From Kordiimonas pumila (GTDB lineage Bacteria > Pseudomonadota > Alphaproteobacteria > Sphingomonadales > Kordiimonadaceae), in assembly GCF_015240255.1 (NCBI RefSeq), contig NZ_CP061205.1, forward strand, positions 2,129,501 through 2,193,500: a DNA stretch of 64,000 nt, read 5' to 3'. A program made the position numbers and the translations under genes. The notes under the pieces were generated by a model. It was given only the letters and a program-made list of their open reading frames with translations, had not been told where the DNA came from and made no database searches. Shown here one piece after another: positions 25,212-35,414 of the stretch; position 1 is the stretch's first letter; each line of letters opens with the position of its first letter.

Positions 25212-26597
25212 ATGAAGAAAGGTATCGTTTCCCTGTTTGCAATGGCGACAGTGGTAACTGGTTCCTGGGCAGTGTCAGCCGAGACACTGGAAGAGGCATT
25301 AGCGGCCGCTTATGCATCAAACCCACAGTTAATGGCACAGCGTGCATCGCTGCGAGCAACGGATGAAAATGTATCACAAGCAAAGTCTGGCTTTTTACCA
25401 AGCCTGACTGGTACGTATTCCTATGATAAAACTTATGCGGATAGAACATCTGGTGGTGTGACAGTTGACGCTGATGGTGATACAGAACGTTATGGGCTGA
25501 CTGCCCAGCAAAATATTTTTAATGGCTTTAGCGATAGAAACTCGCTGAGGCAGGCAAAAAGCACCGTAAAAGCAGGCCGTGCCCAGCTACAGTCTGTTGA
25601 GCAGCAGATTCTGCTAGAAGCTGTTGCGGCCTATATGAATGTTGTGCGCGATGAAGCTGTTGTTGAACTGAACAAAAACAATATTGTTGTTCTTGAGCGT
25701 CAATTGCAGGCTAGTAATGACAGGTTCCGTGTGGGGGAAGTAACCCGCACTGATGTGGCACAGTCAGAAGCACGGCTTGAAAATGCCAAATCAACTTTGC
25801 TAACCGCGGAAGCAACACTTGCTTCCAGTAGGGCACAGTACCGCCGTGTTGTTGGGCGTACACCAGCGGGTCTTGAAACACCGACCAGCCAACCAGAGCT
25901 GCCTGCAGACCTCGATAAAGCTATTGAGATTGCGATGGAGCTTAGCCCTGGCATTCAGGCTGCTCGTTATAATGAAGAGGCCGCACGATACAGTGTAAAT
26001 GCTGTTAAAGGCTCCTTGCTGCCAAAAGTTGCGGCAACAGCAAGTTATTCTAAGACAGATACCAGCGGCCTTAGTACAACAACTGGGTTACCGAATAATT
26101 CAAATTATGAAGCAGCAGAAATAGGTGTGAATGTAACGGTTCCATTTTTCTCTGGTGGTACAAAATATTCACAAGTGCGCCAAGCCAAGCAGATTCGCAG
26201 TCAGCGCATGATGGAAATTTATCAGGCTGAGCGTGTAACGCAGGAAAATGTCTTTGTAACGTGGGATCAGTATAGGGCTGCAGTGGGGCAAATTACTTCC
26301 ACAGAAGCCTCTGTTCGTGCAAACGAAATAGCCCTTGAGGGTGTGAAGCAGGAAGCTTATGTGGGCTCTCGTACAACGCTTGATGTGTTGAACGCTGAGC
26401 AGGAGCTTCTAAATTCTCGCGTTTCGAATGTTCGTGCTCAGCGCGATGTATATGTGGCGGCTTACAGCCTTATATCGTCAATTGGTAAGCTTACTGCCCG
26501 CGACCTTGGTCTTGGTATTGATCTGTACGATGCAGAAGAATATTACGATGAGGTTGGTTCCAGTAAAATTATTGGTTTTGGAACAGACGTCGATTAA
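25212..26597 (+). CDS. tolC: TolC-family outer-membrane efflux/secretion channel
   Basis: 461-residue protein with a signal peptide (to about residue 23, WAVSAETL) and the two tandem outer-membrane efflux repeats of TolC: ETLEEALAAAYASNPQL opens the first and ELPADLDKAIEIAMELSPGIQAARY the second. Long alpha-helical segments rich in Ala/Gln/Glu and the VGEVTRTDVAQSEARL / VGSRTTLDVLNAEQELL pair are diagnostic. It forms the trimeric exit duct for type I secretion and RND efflux and could serve the RTX protease at 2.8 kb, which is an inference. AAGGAG lies seven bases before the ATG. Confidence 0.95.
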   Translation: MKKGIVSLFAMATVVTGSWAVSAETLEEALAAAYASNPQLMAQRASLRATDENVSQAKSGFLPSLTGTYSYDKTYADRTSGGVTVDADGDTERYGLTAQQNIFNGFSDRNSLRQAKSTVKAGRAQLQSVEQQILLEAVAAYMNVVRDEAVVELNKNNIVVLERQLQASNDRFRVGEVTRTDVAQSEARLENAKSTLLTAEATLASSRAQYRRVVGRTPAGLETPTSQPELPADLDKAIEIAMELSPGIQAARYNEEAARYSVNAVKGSLLPKVAATASYSKTDTSGLSTTTGLPNNSNYEAAEIGVNVTVPFFSGGTKYSQVRQAKQIRSQRMMEIYQAERVTQENVFVTWDQYRAAVGQITSTEASVRANEIALEGVKQEAYVGSRTTLDVLNAEQELLNSRVSNVRAQRDVYVAAYSLISSIGKLTARDLGLGIDLYDAEEYYDEVGSSKIIGFGTDVD

Positions 26598-26621
26598 AAG
26601 TGATTTTATGATAGTTTTCTT

Positions 26622-26648
26622 AAAGGGGCCTCTGATGGCCCCTTTTTT
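26622..26648 (+). terminator. Intrinsic terminator after tolC
   Basis: AAGGGGCC/GGCCCCTT stem with a six-base loop and six T residues, 25 bases past the tolC stop. Confidence 0.9.
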
Positions 26649-26813
26649 ATGGTCTAAAAGACTATCTGTAAATCGTGCTGATATATGTTTTTGATGCAAT
26701 GGCTATGTTTTTGGTGTTGGCTTGTATGGTTTTGAAGCATGTAATAATCACACATATAACAAAGGAAATGTTAGTTAATCGTCAGGTAACTGCCTTTGAT
26801 TGTTTAAGAATTA

Positions 26814-26842
26814 TTGACAGCGGAGTCACTTACAGGTACCAG
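26814..26842 (+). promoter_or_regulatory. Possible popZ promoter
   Basis: A perfect TTGACA (26814-26819) is followed after 17 bases by a poor -10, TACCAG. It lies about 30 bases before the popZ ATG. Confidence 0.35.
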
Positions 26843-26874
26843 TTTAAGGGGAGTATTTTAACACTGGCTGGTCT

Positions 26875-27450
26875 ATGAGCGACAACGCATCCGAAGACGA
26901 ACCGACTATGGAAGAAATTCTGGCGTCCATTCGCCGGATTATTTCTGATGAGTCTGAAGAAGAGGCGCTGGTAACGGCGCCTGAGGAAGAGCTGTCGGAA
27001 GACTCTGAGTCTGAACCTGTGGCTGCTCCTGAACCAGAACCGGTTGAAGAACCTGAGCCAGAGCCAATACCAGAACCAGAGCCAATACCAGAACCTGACC
27101 CCGTTCCAGAGCCTGACCCTGTCCCTGAGCCAGAGCCAATACCAGAGCCAGAGCCTGTCTACTTCTCTGAACCAGAGGAAGAAGAAGACATTCTGGAACT
27201 GACTGAGTTTGCGACAGCAGGGGATGCGCACCCGATTGTATCGCCACCGGTTGAAAGCCGCACAGCTGAAACATTTGCACACCTTAGCCAAATGATGGTG
27301 GCAGGCTATGACGGGGCTGATAACACCCTTGAAGCTTTGGTGCGGCAGATGCTGAAACCCATGCTGCAAGGCTGGCTTGACGAAAATCTGCCCGTTATTG
27401 TGCAGGATGCAGTTGAGCGTGAAGTTGCGCGAATCGCACGGCGTAAATAA
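26875..27450 (+). CDS. popZ: Polar organizing protein PopZ (DUF2497)
   Basis: 191-residue scaffold that self-assembles at the cell pole and anchors the ParB-parS centromere in Caulobacter and relatives. The conserved N-terminal helix [18 protein letters not shown] binds client proteins, and the C-terminal oligomerisation helices are present ([19 protein letters not shown], then [10 protein letters not shown]). The acidic, Pro-rich middle (about residues 45-100) consists of EPEPIPEP-type repeats, as expected for the disordered PED linker. It sits between tolC and valS, its usual place in alphaproteobacteria. Confidence 0.93.
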   Translation: MSDNASEDEPTMEEILASIRRIISDESEEEALVTAPEEELSEDSESEPVAAPEPEPVEEPEPEPIPEPEPIPEPDPVPEPDPVPEPEPIPEPEPVYFSEPEEEEDILELTEFATAGDAHPIVSPPVESRTAETFAHLSQMMVAGYDGADNTLEALVRQMLKPMLQGWLDENLPVIVQDAVEREVARIARRK

Positions 27451-27542
27451 GCTATATAATGAACGGTGCCTTTACGCATAGGCCTTGTTTTGGGCCAACT
27501 TTCAAGCTGTAGACTGTTATTTCTTTAAAAACCCGCCAGTCT

Positions 27543-27565
27543 GGCCAAATCTGGCCTTTTGTTTT
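27543..27565 (+). terminator. Weak intrinsic terminator after popZ
   Basis: A five-pair GGCCA/TGGCC stem with loop AATC is followed by TTTTGTTTT. The stem is short, so it may be leaky. Confidence 0.4.
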
Positions 27566-27627
27566 GCTGTGTTTTTGTGCATTGTGCGCCATCTTAAAAG
27601 ACCACACACAGTAACGGATACGTAGAT

Positions 27628-30267
27628 ATGCTCGACAAAACCTATTCCCCAGCGGATATAGAAGCAAAATGGTATGAACACTGGGAAACTTCTGGCGCGT
27701 TCAAATGCGGACAGCGGCCTGAGGCAGAGCCCTATGTTATTGTCATGCCGCCGCCGAATGTGACAGGTAGCCTGCATATGGGCCATGCGCTGGATAACAG
27801 CCTGCAGGATGCACTGGTACGGTTTGAACGCCTGCGCGGTAAAGACGTGTTGTGGCAGCCGGGTACAGACCATGCGGGTATAGCGACACAAATGGTGGTG
27901 GAGCGCCAGCTAGACGACGAAGGGCTTGACCGCCGTGACATGGGCCGCGAAGCATTTCTTGACCGTGTGTGGAAGTGGAAGGCCGAATCTGGTGGCACTA
28001 TTACCGGGCAACTGCGCCGCCTTGGGGCGAGCTGTGACTGGTCCCGTGAAGCCTTTACGATGGATGATGAGCGCTCTGCTGCTGTTCTTAAAAAGTTTGT
28101 AAAGCTTTATAAAGATGGGCTTTTATACCGTGCACAGCGCCTGGTGAACTGGGATCCAAAGCTGAAAACGGCTATTTCTGACCTGGAAGTTGAACAAAAA
28201 GAAGTGGATGGCCACTTTTGGCATTTCAATTACCCTATTGACGGTGAAGAAGGCCGTTTCATTGAAATTGCGACCACCCGCCCGGAAACCATGCTGGGAG
28301 ATACCGCTGTAGCGGTTAACCCAAACGATGAACGCTTTAAAGACCTGATTGGTAAGCATGTATTGCTGCCACTTGTTGGCCGAAAAATTATCATTGTTGG
28401 CGATGAACATGCAGACCCTGAGCAGGGCACGGGTGCCCTGAAGGTAACACCTGCGCACGATTTCAATGATTTTGAAATCGGCAAGCGCCATGATCTTGAG
28501 ATGATCAACATCTTTGATGAAAACGCCTGTGTGAATGTTAATGCACCGGAAAAATACCGTGGTCTGGACCGTTTCGAGGCCCGCAAGGTGATTGTAGCTG
28601 ATATGGAAGCAGCAGGTTTCCTTGTGAAAGTGGTACCTCACAAACATATGGTGCCATACGGTGACCGGGGCGGCGTCGTGATAGAACCATGGCTTACTGA
28701 CCAGTGGTATGTAGACGCTGAAACACTGGCAAAGCCTGCCATTGAGGCGGTAGAAACCGGCAAAACCAATTTTATCCCGAAAAATTGGGAAAAAACATAT
28801 TATGAATGGATGCGTAACATCCAGCCGTGGTGTGTTTCCCGCCAGCTTTGGTGGGGGCACCAGATACCTGCATGGTATGCGCCTGATGGCACAGTGTTTG
28901 TTGAAGAAACTGAGGCCGAAGCCTATGCCGCCGCCAAGGCCCAGTTTGGGGATAGTGTAACCCTGCGCCGTGATGACGATGTGCTGGATACATGGTTTTC
29001 AAGTGCCATGTGGCCCTACAGCACGATGGGCTGGCCAAATGAAACGCCAGAACTGGCAAAATATTACCCCAACACTACATTGATCACAGGATTTGACATT
29101 ATCTTTTTCTGGGTTGCGCGGATGATGATGTCAGGCATTCACTTCATGGGTGAAGTGCCATTTAAGAATGTGTACATTCATGCGCTTGTACGCGATGAAA
29201 ACGGCGCCAAAATGTCAAAATCCAAGGGGAATGTGATTGACCCCTTAGAGTTTGTTGAACAATACGGTGCTGATGCGCTTCGTTTCACCTTGATCGCGAT
29301 GGAAGCGCAGGGGCGGGATATCAAGCTTTCTGAAAAGCGTGTTGAAGGTTACCGTAATTTTGGAACAAAGCTTTGGAATGCGTCACGTTTCTGCGAAATG
29401 AACGGTATTGCGGGTTCTGATAGTGTTGAAGCACCCACGGCAACATTGCCGGTGAATAAATGGATTATCAGCGAAGTGTCGCAAGCAGCAGACGCTGTCA
29501 CCAAGGCTTTTGATGCGTTTCGTTTTAATGATGCAGCAGATGCTATTTATCATTTTGCATGGCACACCTTTTGCGATTGGTATGTGGAACTTGTGAAGCC
29601 GGTATTTTGGGGTGAAAACGAGGAAGAAAAGGCCGAAACTCGCGCTGTTGCAGGCTGGGTTCTTGATCAAATTTTGGTCATTTTGCACCCTTTTATGCCG
29701 TTTATCACTGAAGAACTGTGGCATGCGACCAAAGACGATCGGGCATATGATCTGATCAATGCTTCATGGCCTGTGGTGAGCGCTGTTGATCTGACGGCGG
29801 CAGAAGAGGTGAACTGGGCGATAAGGTTTATCAGCGAAGTACGCTCGACGCGTGCGGAAATGAATGTTCCTGCAAGCGCGAAGGCAACAGCGCTGATTGT
29901 GGGGGCATCTACCACAACCAAAGACCGGCTAAATGTGTTTCAAGATATGATCTGTCGGTTAGCTCGACTGGAAAAAGCTGAAGCCGTCGACACAGCAGAA
30001 AGTAAAGGTGCGGCCCAGTTAGTGGTGGATGAAGCAACGGTTTACCTACCGCTCGCGGGTCTGATGGATTTGGATGCTGAAAAAGCTCGTCTAGGCAAAA
30101 GCCTTGAAAAGCTCTCAAAAGAAGCAGGTAGCATTAAAGGCCGTCTTTCAAATGCGGGTTTTGTTGCGAAAGCTCCTGAGCATGTGGTTGCAGAAGCGAA
30201 AGAACAGCTCGTAGATCTTGAGGCACAAATCGAGAAGATAACAGCGGCTATTGCTCGACTAGGCTAA
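27628..30267 (+). CDS. valS: Valyl-tRNA synthetase
   Basis: 879-residue class I synthetase that charges tRNA-Val. HMGH at residues 50-53 is the HIGH signature and KMSKS at 528-532 the second ATP motif. The editing (CP1) domain between them contains [18 protein letters not shown], and the C-terminal coiled-coil arm (about 810-879, Lys/Glu/Ala-rich) is typical of ValS and distinguishes it from IleRS and LeuRS. Full family length. The gene has its own terminator. Confidence 0.97.
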   Translation: MLDKTYSPADIEAKWYEHWETSGAFKCGQRPEAEPYVIVMPPPNVTGSLHMGHALDNSLQDALVRFERLRGKDVLWQPGTDHAGIATQMVVERQLDDEGLDRRDMGREAFLDRVWKWKAESGGTITGQLRRLGASCDWSREAFTMDDERSAAVLKKFVKLYKDGLLYRAQRLVNWDPKLKTAISDLEVEQKEVDGHFWHFNYPIDGEEGRFIEIATTRPETMLGDTAVAVNPNDERFKDLIGKHVLLPLVGRKIIIVGDEHADPEQGTGALKVTPAHDFNDFEIGKRHDLEMINIFDENACVNVNAPEKYRGLDRFEARKVIVADMEAAGFLVKVVPHKHMVPYGDRGGVVIEPWLTDQWYVDAETLAKPAIEAVETGKTNFIPKNWEKTYYEWMRNIQPWCVSRQLWWGHQIPAWYAPDGTVFVEETEAEAYAAAKAQFGDSVTLRRDDDVLDTWFSSAMWPYSTMGWPNETPELAKYYPNTTLITGFDIIFFWVARMMMSGIHFMGEVPFKNVYIHALVRDENGAKMSKSKGNVIDPLEFVEQYGADALRFTLIAMEAQGRDIKLSEKRVEGYRNFGTKLWNASRFCEMNGIAGSDSVEAPTATLPVNKWIISEVSQAADAVTKAFDAFRFNDAADAIYHFAWHTFCDWYVELVKPVFWGENEEEKAETRAVAGWVLDQILVILHPFMPFITEELWHATKDDRAYDLINASWPVVSAVDLTAAEEVNWAIRFISEVRSTRAEMNVPASAKATALIVGASTTTKDRLNVFQDMICRLARLEKAEAVDTAESKGAAQLVVDEATVYLPLAGLMDLDAEKARLGKSLEKLSKEAGSIKGRLSNAGFVAKAPEHVVAEAKEQLVDLEAQIEKITAAIARLG

Positions 30268-30303
30268 AGACCAAGCGCCAAGAACTAACCAGTATATGGA
30301 AAC

Positions 30304-30338
30304 AGAAAGCCACCACACTGTGGGTGGCTTTCTTTGTT
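30304..30338 (+). terminator. Intrinsic terminator after valS
   Basis: GAAAGCCACC pairs with GGTGGCTTTC around an eight-base loop that can pair further, followed by TTTGTTT, 37 bases after the valS stop. Confidence 0.88.
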
Positions 30339-30388
30339 TGAGCATTGTGATTTACTAAGGCCAAGGTTATTGAAAGTCTGAGTTCTAC

Positions 30389-31306
30389 TTGATGTCCTTT
30401 GGTAAAACGGGCATCCTTTCAATATGTTTTGGGCCCAAGCAACTTTTGGCGGCTATGATTTTAGGACTGCTTTTGAAAAACATCATCTTTAGGGGCATAG
30501 ACTCCCTACTTGTTTGTGGTGTTTGCTTCACTATTGCTTTTTTATTAGGCGCACTGCCTGCTTATAGTGGTGAGAAACTATCAGTAACCCCTGAAAGTAC
30601 TATTAAAATCTCTGGTGCTTCAGTGAAAGGGCTTTTGCATAGCGAATATAAAGGACCTTACAATCAGGTGCTGGATATTATCGAAGCAGGTTATGAGGGT
30701 AAGTTATTGTTGACTATGCGCCCTGTGAAACGGGCATCCATATCATTTTTTGCTCATGAAAGTGACTGTATTTTTTTCTCGCCTACAGATAGAGATTATT
30801 ATACGGCCCGTAATACTGATGTGGACTTTCTTGTTATGTCAAAGCCTGTGAATACCGTTAGCGTCAGGGCTTATACAGTTCCGGGTGATTCTATGGTCCG
30901 CTCAGCCGCTGACCTGGAAGAGCGTACTTTTGCTGCTGAAGTAGCAATGGGGGGCAGCGACTTTTTTAGAAATTACGATATGGCAGCGGGAAAAGAGGTT
31001 ATATCTGTCTTTGGGGTGGAAACCGCCTTTAAACTACTTGATCAGGGTCGTGTTTCTGCCGTTGTTGCTGCAGATTATGATGTTGAGAGGTATTTCAAGC
31101 TTGCGGGATCACCCGTACATTATCGCTATGATGAACGTTTTGTACTCTATAAAGCTGAGGATGCATTTGTTTGTTGGCGAACCCCCATAACAGAAGCCTT
31201 TATTCAGCATATAGACCTGTCGCTTTCAATAATGGAAGAAAGTGGCCAGTTGCACGGTATATTATCTGGTTATTCTACTAGCGCAGTAGATGGGGGTGGC
31301 TATTAG
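30389..31306 (+). CDS. Periplasmic substrate-binding-like protein (SBP_bac_3 type)
   Basis: 305-residue protein with a long, hydrophobic N-terminus. The likely signal peptide spans about residues 35-60 (LVCGVCFTIAFLLGALPAYSGE), so the first 30 residues may be untranslated and the start is uncertain (TTG 30389, ATG 30392 or ATG 30455). The rest resembles the family-3 solute-binding fold: RPVKRASISFFAHESDCIFFSP, a domain with VRSAADLEERTFAAE and a final GQLHGILSGY. Stand-alone proteins of this kind are common in marine proteobacteria and often have no transporter beside them, as here. Ligand unknown. Its stop overlaps by four bases the stop of the convergent 337-aa gene. Confidence 0.7.
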   Translation: MMSFGKTGILSICFGPKQLLAAMILGLLLKNIIFRGIDSLLVCGVCFTIAFLLGALPAYSGEKLSVTPESTIKISGASVKGLLHSEYKGPYNQVLDIIEAGYEGKLLLTMRPVKRASISFFAHESDCIFFSPTDRDYYTARNTDVDFLVMSKPVNTVSVRAYTVPGDSMVRSAADLEERTFAAEVAMGGSDFFRNYDMAAGKEVISVFGVETAFKLLDQGRVSAVVAADYDVERYFKLAGSPVHYRYDERFVLYKAEDAFVCWRTPITEAFIQHIDLSLSIMEESGQLHGILSGYSTSAVDGGGY

Positions 31307-32316
31307 TTTGGTTGTGCTGGCGCAGTAAGGCCCTTGAAAGAATATTCCCTAAGAGCGGCACCAAGGTGTTTTCTAAAGTTATCCATTTGAACCAGATAGC
31401 TCGTATAGTGATCAGTAGAATAACCAGATGATAGCCAGTCATGTAATATTTGAAAGGCACTTTTGTCGCTATTAGATAGTATCTCAGATATCTTGGGGGC
31501 ACGTTTCAGGTGTAAAGCCAGCAAAGGGTGATAGTGGCCTCTGGCAAACTGCATCAGGGTTGCATCTTTATCTTTTGAAAGCGTTTTTTTGCTATAGTTA
31601 GAATGGCTTAAAAACTGCTGCGCCAGCTTTCCTTTTGATTGCACATTTTTAAAAAATAATGGCCGCGGAATATCACACAGTAGGGTAACGCCTGCTTTTT
31701 TGTGTACAGCAACAGCAGGAAATAGTGCGGCCATTTGTGGTAAATATATATTCGGGTATGTGTCCCACTGATAATAAGCACTGGCTACATCAAAATAATG
31801 TTCAAAAGTGTCGATGTTTTGAAAGCTTGCTTCTGCAAGGGGCTTAATATCAAGCTTGGGTTTGGTGATGACAACCGTATCATTTGAAGCATCAACATAA
31901 TAAGTACCAAGCTGGATAGCATTTTGGAAATAAGGGCCGTATGTCAGTTCCCCCCATATTCTTTTGAAAACACCGCCTTCATCAATAAAGCAGGCAATTG
32001 CATTAAAATAATGTCCGCCTTTTTTATCTGAATGTAAGGAGCGCTGGATAGTGCTCCATACACTGTCTCTTATCGTGTCGCAGTAACCGTAAGGATAATC
32101 CTGAATATTTTTAAGGCTTGCATCCTTTGGGCTTTTTTCAGTTTTGCTCTGTTCTTTTAATTTTTCAAAATGTCGGTCAATTGCTTGCCGAGTTTTGTCA
32201 ATACCCGCTGTAATCAGATCAAGGTTAGGAAGTATCCATTTTGCAGTTAGCGCTTCTTGCAGGGGGTCATTTCTCACGCTGTCATAAAGATAAGCTTGAG
32301 GGAAAATTAGGGACAT
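31303..32316 (-). CDS. Hypothetical protein, no family recognised
   Basis: 337-residue, apparently cytoplasmic protein with no signal peptide or clear membrane segment. I recognise no domain. It has a Lys/Glu-rich predicted helix at about 40-65 (KTRQAIDRHFEKLKEQ), a Tyr/Asp patch YPYGYCDTIRDSVW near residue 75, many aromatic residues throughout (for example DVASAYYQWDTYPNIYLPQ) and a basic C-terminal third. Only two or three Cys are present. Base composition is slightly more AT-rich by eye than the neighbours. It is 26 bases downstream of the ureohydrolase gene and may share its transcript, but nothing in the sequence links their functions. Confidence 0.7.
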   Translation of the reverse strand: MSLIFPQAYLYDSVRNDPLQEALTAKWILPNLDLITAGIDKTRQAIDRHFEKLKEQSKTEKSPKDASLKNIQDYPYGYCDTIRDSVWSTIQRSLHSDKKGGHYFNAIACFIDEGGVFKRIWGELTYGPYFQNAIQLGTYYVDASNDTVVITKPKLDIKPLAEASFQNIDTFEHYFDVASAYYQWDTYPNIYLPQMAALFPAVAVHKKAGVTLLCDIPRPLFFKNVQSKGKLAQQFLSHSNYSKKTLSKDKDATLMQFARGHYHPLLALHLKRAPKISEILSNSDKSAFQILHDWLSSGYSTDHYTSYLVQMDNFRKHLGAALREYSFKGLTAPAQPN

Positions 32317-32342
32317 GAAAACAGCCTAACTAGATCAATCGG

Positions 32343-33248
32343 TTACGTGCTTTTTGATTCGCCTATTAGATACAGAATATCTGCAGCAATGGTGGCGCCT
32401 GCAAGCGCTGTGATCTGGCCCGGCCCCTCATAATGGGGGGCAACCTCTACCTGATCACCGCCTACAATGTTTAGCCCGGCCAGTAGTTTTAGCACTTCAC
32501 GGGCATAGGCCACATTGGGGCCGCCAACCACTGGTGTGCCTGTGGCCGGTGCATAAGCTGGGTCTAGAAAGTCGATGTCAAACGTCAGGTAGGCAGGCTG
32601 GTTGCCGACGCGCTCTCTAATACGTTTGGCAAGGGCTTCTGCCGTGGTTTTCAGACATTCGTTGCCGTCAATTACCAGCATGCCCATTGTTTCCGGGTTT
32701 GGTGTGCGCATGCCCATTTGAATGGAGTGCTCAGGCAGAATGATACCTTCTTTGATAGCATGATAAAACATGGTGCCGTGGTTCAGGTCGTCACTTTCCC
32801 ATGTGTCGCTGTGGGCATCAAAGTGAATAAGGGCAAGCGGGCCATGCTTTTTAGCGTGTGCTTTCAGTAAAGGGTAAGTAACAGAATGGTCGCCGCCAAG
32901 GGTAAGAAGGGCGCTACCTGCTGCGAGAACAGTATCTGCATGTTCTTCAACAAGGTTGAACATGCGGTCAGGGTAGGCGGTAAAGCCCATCACGTCGCCG
33001 AGGTCAGCAACTTTCCATTTGTCGTTGAAATGATAATCCCACGGCCAAACACCCCAAGGGAACTCCGCCATGGTAAGTGACATTTCACGGATTGCACGTG
33101 GCCCCATACGGGCACCAGATCGGCCTGTTGTTGCCAGATCAAATGGAATCCCCATAACTGCAATATCCAACCCTGCGGCGTTTTCAGCATAGGGCAGGCG
33201 GAAAAAGCTTATTGGCCCACCGTATGGTTCCATCATTCCTTCAGACAT
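32343..33248 (-). CDS. speB: Agmatinase-type ureohydrolase
   Basis: 301-residue binuclear-manganese enzyme of the arginase/agmatinase family. Metal ligands are visible in GGDHSVTYP, LIHFDAHSD and TFDIDFLDP. The overall pattern and the SGARMGPRAIRE start fit agmatinase, which makes putrescine from agmatine; guanidinobutyrase or a related hydrolase is possible. I start at ATG 33248 because GAGGG lies six bases upstream; an in-frame ATG at 33260 has no such site. Confidence 0.87.
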   Translation of the reverse strand: MSEGMMEPYGGPISFFRLPYAENAAGLDIAVMGIPFDLATTGRSGARMGPRAIREMSLTMAEFPWGVWPWDYHFNDKWKVADLGDVMGFTAYPDRMFNLVEEHADTVLAAGSALLTLGGDHSVTYPLLKAHAKKHGPLALIHFDAHSDTWESDDLNHGTMFYHAIKEGIILPEHSIQMGMRTPNPETMGMLVIDGNECLKTTAEALAKRIRERVGNQPAYLTFDIDFLDPAYAPATGTPVVGGPNVAYAREVLKLLAGLNIVGGDQVEVAPHYEGPGQITALAGATIAADILYLIGESKST

Positions 33249-33565
33249 ATATACCCTCATTAAATACTCAAATACAGAATATGGAGAAAAGCTTCCCTTT
33301 GTCTATGGCGAAGTCTGTTCCTGCATTAAGTTGTTAGAGGGGACTTAAGACTATCTCTTTAGCTTAAGGATGGTAATAGGCTCTAGTATATATGAGCAAT
33401 GTATGTTTGGGTTGATTGTAACGGCTTATTTTGTAATTATATTACTAAATAAATATAAATTGTGATTTTTTATTACAAAAAAATAAAACGCTAGCCTGTA
33501 CATTCGTGCTGAATTTGCGTATAGGACGCGAGTATAGTGTCAGGTTAAAATTTCGGAGCAGTTAG
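33249..33565. other. 317-base divergent intergenic region, AT-rich
   Basis: Separates the divergent ureohydrolase and ilvD genes. It holds an AT-rich block (about 33420-33490) containing the inverted repeat TTTTGTAAT (33429-33437) / ATTACAAAA (33472-33480). Short start-stop frames are present but none is rich in Ile, Leu or Val, so I see no attenuation leader for ilvD. No terminator or riboswitch was recognised. Confidence 0.5.
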
Positions 33566-35404
33566 ATGCCACAGTATCGTTCCCGTACATCCACTCATGG
33601 CCGTAACATGGCAGGCGCCCGTGCGCTTTGGCGCGCAACAGGTATGAAAGACGGGGACTTTAAAAAGCCTATCATTGCTGTTGTGAACAGTTTCACACAG
33701 TTTGTGCCGGGCCATGTACACCTGAAAGACCTTGGCCAAATGGTAGCGCGCGAGATTGAAAAAGCGGGTGGTATAGCGAAGGAATTTAATACTATCGCGG
33801 TGGATGACGGCATTGCCATGGGCCACGACGGTATGCTGTACAGCCTGCCAAGCCGCGAAATTATCGCAGATAGTGTTGAATATATGGCGAATGCGCACTG
33901 TGCTGATGCCCTTATTTGCATTTCGAACTGCGATAAAATTACGCCCGGCATGCTTATGGCCTCTTTGCGCCTTAATATTCCATCTGTGTTTGTGTCTGGT
34001 GGCCCTATGGAGGCTGGCGAAAGCGACTATAATGGTGAAACAAGGAAACTTGATCTTGTTGATGCGATGGTTGATGCTGCAAACCCTAATATTTCTGATG
34101 AAGAGGTAGAGGCGATTGAGCAGAACGCCTGCCCAACGTGCGGGTCTTGTAGTGGTATGTTCACTGCTAACAGTATGAATTGCCTCACTGAAGTGTTGGG
34201 CCTGTCTCTGCCGGGTAATGGTACCACGCTTGCAACGCATTCAGACCGCAAAGAAGTGTTCCTAACAGCTGCACGGCTAATTGTTGATATTACAAAACGT
34301 TATTATGTGGATGAAGACGAAAGTGTTTTACCGCGTTCTGTTGCATCTAAAGCAGCTTTTGAAAATGCTATCGCCATGGATATCGCCATGGGTGGGTCTA
34401 CCAACACAGTGCTGCATTTGCTGGCCGCAGCGCAGGAAGGTGAAGTTGATTTTACGATGGCGGATATTGACCGCATGTCACGCCGTGTGCCAAATCTGTG
34501 CAAGGTCGCGCCTGCTACCAATAAGTATCATATTCAGGATGTGCACAGGGCAGGGGGGATTTTTGCCATCCTCGGTGAACTCGACCGCGCTGGCCTTATT
34601 AATCAGGATTGCCCCACTGTGCATTCCGACACTATCGGGCAGGCAATCAAGCGCTTTGACGTGCTGACCAGTAATGACGCTGATCTGCACCGCTTTTTCC
34701 GGGCTGGCCCAGGCGGCGTGCGCACAACGGAGGCCTTTAGCCAAAGTAAGCGCTATGACAGCCTCGACCTAGACCGCAAAGACGGCTGTATCCGTAGCTT
34801 AGAGCATGCATATAGCAAAGAGGGTGGTCTTGCTGTTCTGTTCGGTAATATTGCAGAAGATGGCTGTATTGTAAAAACTGCTGGTGTGGATGAAAGCATC
34901 TGGAAGTTTTCTGGTCGTGCGCGGGTGTTTGAAAGTCAGGATTCGTCGGTTGAGGCGATCCTCGGCGGCAAGGTTGTGGCTGGTGATGTGGTTATTATTC
35001 GCTACGAAGGCCCACGAGGGGGGCCGGGTATGCAGGAAATGCTCTATCCAACAAGTTACCTAAAATCTATTGGGCTTGGTAAGGAATGTGCCCTTCTAAC
35101 AGATGGCCGTTTTTCTGGTGGTACCAGCGGCCTGTCAATTGGTCATGCCAGCCCAGAGGCAGCAGAGGGTGGTGCGATTGGCCTTGTGGAAGAGGGCGAT
35201 ATGATCGACATTGATATTCCGAACCGCACCATTAATGTGCGTGTGTCTAACGCGGTGCTTGCCGAACGTCGGGCTGCAATGGATGCAAAGAGCGAAAAGG
35301 CATGGAAGCCAGTTGAAGTGCGGAAACGTAAAGTAACTGCCGCTCTTAGAGCTTATGCATCCATGACAACATCAGCATCACTGGGTGCTGTTCGTAAAAT
35401 ATAA
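33566..35404 (+). CDS. ilvD: Dihydroxy-acid dehydratase
   Basis: 612-residue Fe-S enzyme that dehydrates dihydroxy acids to the 2-oxo precursors of valine, leucine and isoleucine. Cluster Cys are in [11 protein letters not shown] and [19 protein letters not shown]; the N-terminus [20 protein letters not shown] and the late [21 protein letters not shown] are typical of IlvD rather than Edd. GGAGCAG lies seven bases before the ATG. Monocistronic; converges on the FMN dehydrogenase ten bases away. Confidence 0.96.
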   Translation: MPQYRSRTSTHGRNMAGARALWRATGMKDGDFKKPIIAVVNSFTQFVPGHVHLKDLGQMVAREIEKAGGIAKEFNTIAVDDGIAMGHDGMLYSLPSREIIADSVEYMANAHCADALICISNCDKITPGMLMASLRLNIPSVFVSGGPMEAGESDYNGETRKLDLVDAMVDAANPNISDEEVEAIEQNACPTCGSCSGMFTANSMNCLTEVLGLSLPGNGTTLATHSDRKEVFLTAARLIVDITKRYYVDEDESVLPRSVASKAAFENAIAMDIAMGGSTNTVLHLLAAAQEGEVDFTMADIDRMSRRVPNLCKVAPATNKYHIQDVHRAGGIFAILGELDRAGLINQDCPTVHSDTIGQAIKRFDVLTSNDADLHRFFRAGPGGVRTTEAFSQSKRYDSLDLDRKDGCIRSLEHAYSKEGGLAVLFGNIAEDGCIVKTAGVDESIWKFSGRARVFESQDSSVEAILGGKVVAGDVVIIRYEGPRGGPGMQEMLYPTSYLKSIGLGKECALLTDGRFSGGTSGLSIGHASPEAAEGGAIGLVEEGDMIDIDIPNRTINVRVSNAVLAERRAAMDAKSEKAWKPVEVRKRKVTAALRAYASMTTSASLGAVRKI

Positions 35405-35414
35405 CAGGCGGTAA

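Noticed and set aside
26830-27369. 179-residue minus-strand frame opposite popZ
   Set aside because: Its Trp/Leu/Arg-rich low complexity is a mirror of the EPEP repeat in popZ.
33281-33340. Short frame before ilvD as an attenuation leader peptide
   Set aside because: It has almost no branched-chain residue codons and no terminator/antiterminator pair follows.
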